From NCBI GenBank assembly GCA_002254335.1, contig NIVA01000232.1, positions 1-5,352 on the forward strand: a stretch of 5,352 bases of DNA, written 5' to 3'. Within the stretch, counting starts at the first letter, position 1, and each line of letters begins with the position of its first letter. The DNA comes from Bacteroidetes bacterium 4572_114 (lineage in GTDB: Bacteria; Bacteroidota; Bacteroidia; Bacteroidales; 4484-276). This document shows positions 4,775 to 5,352 of the stretch, in pieces. The notes below the pieces were generated by a model. That model searched no databases. It was not told where the DNA came from and saw only the letters and a program-made list of their open reading frames with translations. Position numbers and translations under genes: made by a program.

Positions 4775-5352
4775 TTATATCACGCTCCTTATCCTAACCA
4801 GCTTCTCCAAAAGTCCCTCAAGCAAATCCAGCTTCAGCATATTGGCACCATCAGAAAGGGCTTTTGAGGGTTCGGGGTGGGTTTCGATAAACAGGCCGTT
4901 GGCACCAACGGCAATGCCGGCTTTGGCGATGGTTTCAATCAGTTCGGGCTGTCCACCGGTAACCCCGGCAGGCTGGTTGGGCTGCTGCAGCGAATGTGTG
5001 CAATCCAAAACTACGGGGACATTGTTTTTTTGCATTTCGGGGATGGCACGGTAATCAACCACAAGGTCCTGGTAACCGAAAGTAGTCCCACGTTCGGTGA
5101 GCATAATCTTTTTATTGCCGGCTTCCCTTACTTTTTCCACTGCAAACCTCATGGCCTCCGGTGAAAGGAATTGCCCTTTTTTGATGTTGATGGTTTTTCC
5201 GGTTTTGGCGGCAGCAATCAGCAACTCCGTCTGACGGCAAAGGAAGGCCGGGATTTGCAACACATCAGCGTAACCGGCAGCAAGTTCAGCCTCTTCATTA
5301 GTATGGATGTCGGTAACCACCGGGATTTTAAGAGTACCCCTAATTTGTTTAA
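4775..5352 (-). CDS. kdsA: 3-deoxy-8-phosphooctulonate synthase KdsA, N-terminus outside window
   Basis: KdsA condenses phosphoenolpyruvate with arabinose 5-phosphate to make Kdo 8-phosphate for the lipopolysaccharide inner core, in the cytoplasm. The visible 191 residues are the C-terminal two thirds of a protein normally about 270-285 long. Family motifs appear in order: KIPVVTDIHTNEEA, QIPAFLCRQTELL, NIKKGQFLSPEAM, MLTERGTTFGYQDLVVDYR, VVLDCTHSLQQP and GLFIETHPEPSKALSDGA. Candidate metal ligands are the His of DCTHS, the Glu of FIETH and the Asp of LSDG. The LSDG form, where E. coli has CDGP, is typical of metal-dependent KdsA; the deciding N-terminal Cys/Asn lies outside the window. The frame continues upstream past an internal GTG at 5320, so the start is beyond position 5352. 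The nucleotidyltransferase gene follows after 11 bp. Confidence 0.95.
   Translation of the reverse strand, partial: KQIRGTLKIPVVTDIHTNEEAELAAGYADVLQIPAFLCRQTELLIAAAKTGKTINIKKGQFLSPEAMRFAVEKVREAGNKKIMLTERGTTFGYQDLVVDYRAIPEMQKNNVPVVLDCTHSLQQPNQPAGVTGGQPELIETIAKAGIAVGANGLFIETHPEPSKALSDGANMLKLDLLEGLLEKLVRIRSVI

Noticed and set aside
5318..5320. GTG as the kdsA start
   Set aside because: The frame continues upstream as KQIRGTLKIP, matching the KdsA family, so the codon is an internal valine.

Overview
The window most likely comes from a member of the Bacteroidota. It encodes a TonB-dependent receptor with an N-terminal carboxypeptidase-regulatory-like domain, a KdsA for lipopolysaccharide synthesis and a small lipoprotein. 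Intergenic DNA is AT-rich, most starts lack a Shine-Dalgarno sequence, and TAnnTTTG promoter boxes occur. The order or genus cannot be told from this sequence.

Layout, left to right. Positions 1-311 (minus) hold the 5' part of a small lipoprotein gene that runs off the window. Positions 461-2578 (minus) encode a TonB-dependent receptor of the OprC/NosA copper-receptor type. Its CxxxM and HxM copper-ligand motifs are both visible, but several beta strands appear to be missing after residue 570. Two short palindromes and a promoter box lie just upstream, followed by a bidirectional terminator at 2711-2755. Positions 2821-3260 are a repeat complex: an 8-nt tandem repeat (consensus YTTCCAYY) interrupted by two nearly identical elements of about 120 bp, each able to fold into a long two-stem hairpin. 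The repeat has run into the 3' end of a four-helix membrane protein gene (3111-3644, minus) and supplies its last 49 codons.

Positions 3791-4012 (plus) encode a VapB-type ribbon-helix-helix antitoxin with a candidate autoregulatory inverted repeat. The overlapping VapC PIN toxin (from 3993) keeps only about 23 codons. It stops at a junction with the 3' end of a convergent RlaP-like nucleotidyltransferase gene (3948-4763, minus), whose C-terminus is in turn replaced by antisense vapBC sequence. The nucleotidyltransferase lies 11 bp downstream of the 3' part of kdsA (4775-5352, minus) and is probably co-transcribed with it.

The genes do not form one pathway. This looks like a chromosomal stretch with core envelope genes (kdsA, the outer-membrane receptor, the lipoprotein) that has been reshaped by repeat insertion and by at least one rearrangement that broke a toxin-antitoxin operon. 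The most unusual parts are the repeat complex with its ORF extension and the vapBC/nucleotidyltransferase junction.
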